This document shows positions 6,187 to 8,476 of a stretch of 8,476 nucleotides of DNA, piece by piece (positions within the stretch are counted from its first letter, which is position 1; each line of letters starts with the position of its first letter). A program made the position numbers and the translations under genes. A model generated the notes under the pieces. That model ran no database searches and was not told where the DNA came from. It saw nothing but the letters and a program-made list of their open reading frames with translations. The stretch spans positions 1 through 8,476 of the forward strand of contig JAIPEV010000065.1 of the NCBI GenBank assembly GCA_021736965.1, in the 5' to 3' direction. Source of the DNA: Halanaerobiales bacterium. Lineage in GTDB: Bacteria > Bacillota > Halanaerobiia > Halanaerobiales > M55B127.

Positions 6187-6483
6187 TTATTTTTTTTCTT
6201 CATCCATTATTTTAGGTACTCTAAATTGATTATTACTACGTTCTGGAGCATTTTTTAGTACTTTTTTAATATCTAATGAATCTTTAACAACATCATCTCT
6301 TAATACATTTTTAACCGGAACTGTATAAGATGTTGGTCTAATGTTATCTGTTTTTAATTCATCAAGTTTTTCTATATAATCTAAAATATCACTTAACTGT
6401 TTAGAAAACTTTTTCACCTGATCTTCACTTAACTTTAGGCTTGCTAAATTAGCAATATACTTCACTTCCTTTTGATCAATCAA
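6187..6483 (-). CDS. gatC: Aspartyl/glutamyl-tRNA amidotransferase subunit C
   Basis: GatC is the small subunit that wraps round the GatA-GatB interface and stabilises the amidotransferase. The 98-residue length is normal. The N-terminal helices contain VKYIANLASLKLSEDQ and FSKQLSDILDYIEKLDELKT, followed by the extended RPTSY stretch and LRDDVVKDSL. The C-terminal NAPERSNNQFRVPKIM is the most conserved part of the family. The start is TTG at 6483: no ATG is nearby in frame and GAGGAG (6493-6498) lies 9 nt before it. That SD lies in the last codons of the upstream membrane-protein gene, whose TGA ends 6 nt before the TTG, which suggests translational coupling. Being first of the gat trio, it may help set subunit balance. 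Confidence 0.96.
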   Translation of the reverse strand: MIDQKEVKYIANLASLKLSEDQVKKFSKQLSDILDYIEKLDELKTDNIRPTSYTVPVKNVLRDDVVKDSLDIKKVLKNAPERSNNQFRVPKIMDEEKK

Positions 6484-6489
6484 CTTTTA

Positions 6490-6897
6490 TCACTCCTCAT
6501 CATCTTTTTTATTATAACTATCTAATAGTTTGCCTCCAACCAAAACTCTAATTAACGTACTAATTCCTATCGCTATAAACCCAATTATAAACAAATTAAA
6601 ATAAATAATAGCAAACCTAGTTTCAACTATACCAAATACACCCATTATTAGATAAACGGTTAAAGAAAATGCAAAGTACCTCCTATATAAAATAAAAGCG
6701 GGAGCTAAATATCTACTATTATGGTATTTGGTTTTAATTAAATTTAAAAGCCAGTTTGCAATAACAATTGTTATTATTTGAAATGCAAAGATAGTAATCG
6801 ACCATGGCCATAAATATTTAAAACTATAAATTGCAATAAAAATTATTGATAATACTGAGATAACTAAACTATATTTATAAAACTCGTATTTACCCAA
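6490..6897 (-). CDS. Uncharacterised four-helix membrane protein between ligA and gatC
   Basis: I do not recognise this 135-residue protein. It is strongly hydrophobic, with four likely membrane helices at about residues 8-28, 33-53, 73-91 and 96-117. The loop between helices 2 and 3 (KTKYHNSRY to YRRY) is basic. By the positive-inside rule it faces the cytoplasm, placing both termini inside; the tail ends in acidic KKDDEE. There is no signal peptide or lipoprotein Cys, and no enzymatic motif is visible. The start is TTG at 6897: GGAGGT (6906-6911) sits 8 nt upstream within the final codons of ligA, whose stop is only 2 nt away. Base composition looks like the neighbours. Strong initiation signals and tight packing argue that it is a real, expressed gene. 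Confidence 0.85.
   Translation of the reverse strand: MGKYEFYKYSLVISVLSIIFIAIYSFKYLWPWSITIFAFQIITIVIANWLLNLIKTKYHNSRYLAPAFILYRRYFAFSLTVYLIMGVFGIVETRFAIIYFNLFIIGFIAIGISTLIRVLVGGKLLDSYNKKDDEE
6493..6498 (-). promoter_or_regulatory. Shine-Dalgarno site fixing the TTG start of gatC
   Basis: GAGGAG in the last codons of the membrane-protein gene lies 9 nt before the gatC TTG (6481-6483). No ATG or GTG in that frame is better placed. Confidence 0.75.
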
Positions 6898-6899
6898 AA

Positions 6900-8476
6900 T
6901 TAGTTACCTCCTTTGATCAGCTTTTTAAACTCATTTTCTGTTAAAATATTAAGGTCTAACTTTTCTGCTTGATTATACTTTGAGCCTGGATTATCCCCAA
7001 CTACTAAATAAGAAGTTTGGGGACTGACACTTGATTTAACTTCACCACCATACTTTCTTACAAGCTCAGAAGCTTCACTTCTTGTGTAATTATCCAAAGC
7101 ACCTGTAAAGACAAAAGATTTGTTCTTAAGATGCTGATTTAGATCAGTATTGTCCTTTTCTTTTTCCATATTTAGATCTGCTTCTTTTAATTTTTCTAAT
7201 ACAATCAGATTATGCTCACTTTTAAAAAAGTTTTCAATACTTTCAGCAATGACTGGTCCAACTTCATTTATTGTTACCAACTTTTTTTTACTTGCTTTTT
7301 TTAATTGTTTTATTGAACTATATTTTTCACTTAAAATCCTTGAGGCATTACTACCTACATGCCTTATTCCTAAGGCATATATTAACCTATTTAACTCCCT
7401 ATTTTTACTTGACTTAATTGCCTTTATTGCATTTTCAGATGATTTATCTCCCATCCTATCTAGTTTAATTAAATCTTTTTTGTTAATAAAGTACAGATCA
7501 GCATAATCTTCAATTAGATTGTTTTCTAATAGTTGTTCTATTAAAGATGGTCCAACTCCTTTGATATCCATAGCATCTCTTGAAACAAAATGTAGTATAC
7601 TTTCTTTTCTTTGAGCTGGACAACTAATATTAGTACATCTTGTCACTGCCTCACCTTCTTCTCTGAAAACTTTTTCACCACAGACAGGGCAGTCTTTAGG
7701 CATCTGAAACTTAACTTCATTACCAGTTCTTTTTTCTTTGATAACTTTTACAACCTCTGGTATTACATCTCCTGCTTTTTGAATTAAAACTGTATCATTA
7801 ATTCTAACATCTTTTCTTTTTACTTCATCTTCATTATGTAAAGTAGCTCTACTTACAGTTGAACCATCTATTAAAACAGGTTCTAAAACTGCATTTGGTG
7901 TTAAAGCCCCAGTTCTACCAACTGTAACTACAATATCATTAACTTTTGTCGTCTTTTGTTGAGCCGGAAATTTGTAAGCGATAGCCCAACGGGGACTTTT
8001 TGATGTAGAACCCAACTTCTCTCTTAATAACAGTTGATTGATCTTTATGACCATTCCATCAATTTCAAAATTAATCTCTTCTCTTTTTTTTATCCATTCT
8101 TTACAAGTTTTAATCACTTGTTCTATATCTTTACATTTTTTAAACCAATTTATATTAAAGCCAGCTTTTTTTAAAAATATCAGTGCATCTTGATGTGTTT
8201 TTATATTATATTTATTATCATCAAAACTTACTAAATCATAAGCTATAAATGAAAGTGGCCTATCTGCAGCAACTTTAGGATCTAACTGTCTAACTGATCC
8301 TGCCGCTGCATTTCTTGGATTTGCAAATAAATTTTCTTCGTTTTTTTCTCTTTTTTTATTTAACCTTTCAAAATCATTCTTCTTTATAAATACTTCTCCT
8401 CTTAATTTTAAATCAATACTATCATTCTTTAACTTTAAAGGAATACTTTTTATCGTCTTTAGATTATGAGTAACAT
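6900..8476 (-). CDS. ligA: NAD+-dependent DNA ligase LigA (N-terminus beyond right edge)
   Basis: LigA seals nicks in duplex DNA during replication and repair, using NAD+ as AMP donor. The frame is open from the right edge (first full codon 8474) to TAA at 6902, showing 524 residues. About 140 N-terminal residues, including the KxDG adenylation lysine, lie outside. Visible in order (fragment numbering): THNLKTIKSIP (3-12), RGEVF (25-29), FANPRNAAAGSVRQLD (50-65), EIDGMVIK (137-144), and SPRWAIAYKFPA (160-171), then the OB fold. A four-Cys zinc finger follows (Cys 252, 255, 270, 275), then helix-hairpin-helix repeats and a C-terminal BRCT domain (about 449-521). A GTG at 8117 is an internal Val codon, not a start. 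It heads the visible ligA-gat unit; the end encodes the SD for the next gene. Confidence 0.97.
   Translation of the reverse strand, partial: VTHNLKTIKSIPLKLKNDSIDLKLRGEVFIKKNDFERLNKKREKNEENLFANPRNAAAGSVRQLDPKVAADRPLSFIAYDLVSFDDNKYNIKTHQDALIFLKKAGFNINWFKKCKDIEQVIKTCKEWIKKREEINFEIDGMVIKINQLLLREKLGSTSKSPRWAIAYKFPAQQKTTKVNDIVVTVGRTGALTPNAVLEPVLIDGSTVSRATLHNEDEVKRKDVRINDTVLIQKAGDVIPEVVKVIKEKRTGNEVKFQMPKDCPVCGEKVFREEGEAVTRCTNISCPAQRKESILHFVSRDAMDIKGVGPSLIEQLLENNLIEDYADLYFINKKDLIKLDRMGDKSSENAIKAIKSSKNRELNRLIYALGIRHVGSNASRILSEKYSSIKQLKKASKKKLVTINEVGPVIAESIENFFKSEHNLIVLEKLKEADLNMEKEKDNTDLNQHLKNKSFVFTGALDNYTRSEASELVRKYGGEVKSSVSPQTSYLVVGDNPGSKYNQAEKLDLNILTENEFKKLIKGGN
6906..6914 (-). promoter_or_regulatory. 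Shine-Dalgarno site inside the ligA 3' end, fixing a TTG start
   Basis: AAAGGAGGT overlaps the last codons of ligA (Lys-Gly-Gly) and is 8 nt from the TTG at 6895-6897. It is a near-perfect anti-SD match and the main reason to accept the TTG start of the membrane protein. Confidence 0.8.

Noticed and set aside
7150..7506. 118-residue plus-strand frame opposite ligA
   Set aside because: Its Phe/Leu/Ser-rich composition is what the reverse of a Lys/Glu-rich gene gives; no SD or motif. The same applies to shorter plus-strand frames at 3249-3446 and 4385-4582.
6900..8117. A 405-residue ligase beginning at 8117, or a frameshifted/truncated ligA
   Set aside because: The codon at 8117 is GTG (Val) inside a frame that stays open to the right edge. 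The upstream translation contains normal LigA sequence such as RGEVF and ANPRNAAAGS. The gene is cut by the window, not broken.
1..8476. tRNA, rRNA, riboswitch, insertion sequence, or an undescribed multi-gene system
   Set aside because: Gaps between genes are all under 190 nt and show no tRNA-like or T-box-like elements, transposase or terminal repeats. Nearly all genes belong to well-known families, so I do not claim a novel system.

Overview
This window is an AT-rich, tightly packed bacterial chromosome segment that looks like a low-GC, Gram-positive-type anaerobe. The ligA - gatC - gatA - gatB order, the strong GGAGG-type Shine-Dalgarno (SD) sites, the TTG starts and the CsaA and MepA-type MATE homologues point to Firmicutes in the broad sense. 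A halanaerobial or clostridial relative is my best guess, but it is an inference from gene content and composition, not a proven placement.

Layout by falling coordinate on the minus strand: ligA (NAD+-dependent DNA ligase, entering from the right edge without its N-terminus), an unrecognised four-helix membrane protein, then gatC, gatA and gatB. These five genes run in one direction with gaps of 2 to 36 nt and almost certainly form one transcription unit. GatCAB is the amidotransferase that converts misacylated Glu-tRNA(Gln) and/or Asp-tRNA(Asn) to the correct amidated forms. After gatB comes a 185-nt hairpin-rich gap. It holds an intrinsic terminator, a pair of mutually exclusive stems, and a possible promoter for the next pair, a CoA-pyrophosphatase-like NUDIX hydrolase and a PspC-domain membrane protein.

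A single plus-strand gene, a MATE-family multidrug/cation antiporter, converges on pspC. Their stop codons are 7 nt apart and a 12-bp hairpin spans both gene ends. The MATE gene has a near-consensus promoter (TTGACA, 17-nt spacer, TATCAT) and an unusual 5' leader made almost entirely of a tandem ATATAG hexamer. Upstream of it and divergent is csaA, a tRNA-binding-domain protein. It is followed 17 nt later by the start of an M20-family amidohydrolase that runs off the left edge.

The window is mostly housekeeping. I found no CRISPR array, transposase, tRNA or rRNA, and no gene set that looks like an undescribed defence or metabolic system. The observations worth a second look are small: the hexamer repeat in the MATE leader, a 30-nt separation between a strong SD and the gatA start that a hairpin could bridge, the overlapping alternative stems after gatB, and the unidentified membrane protein inside the ligA-gat unit.
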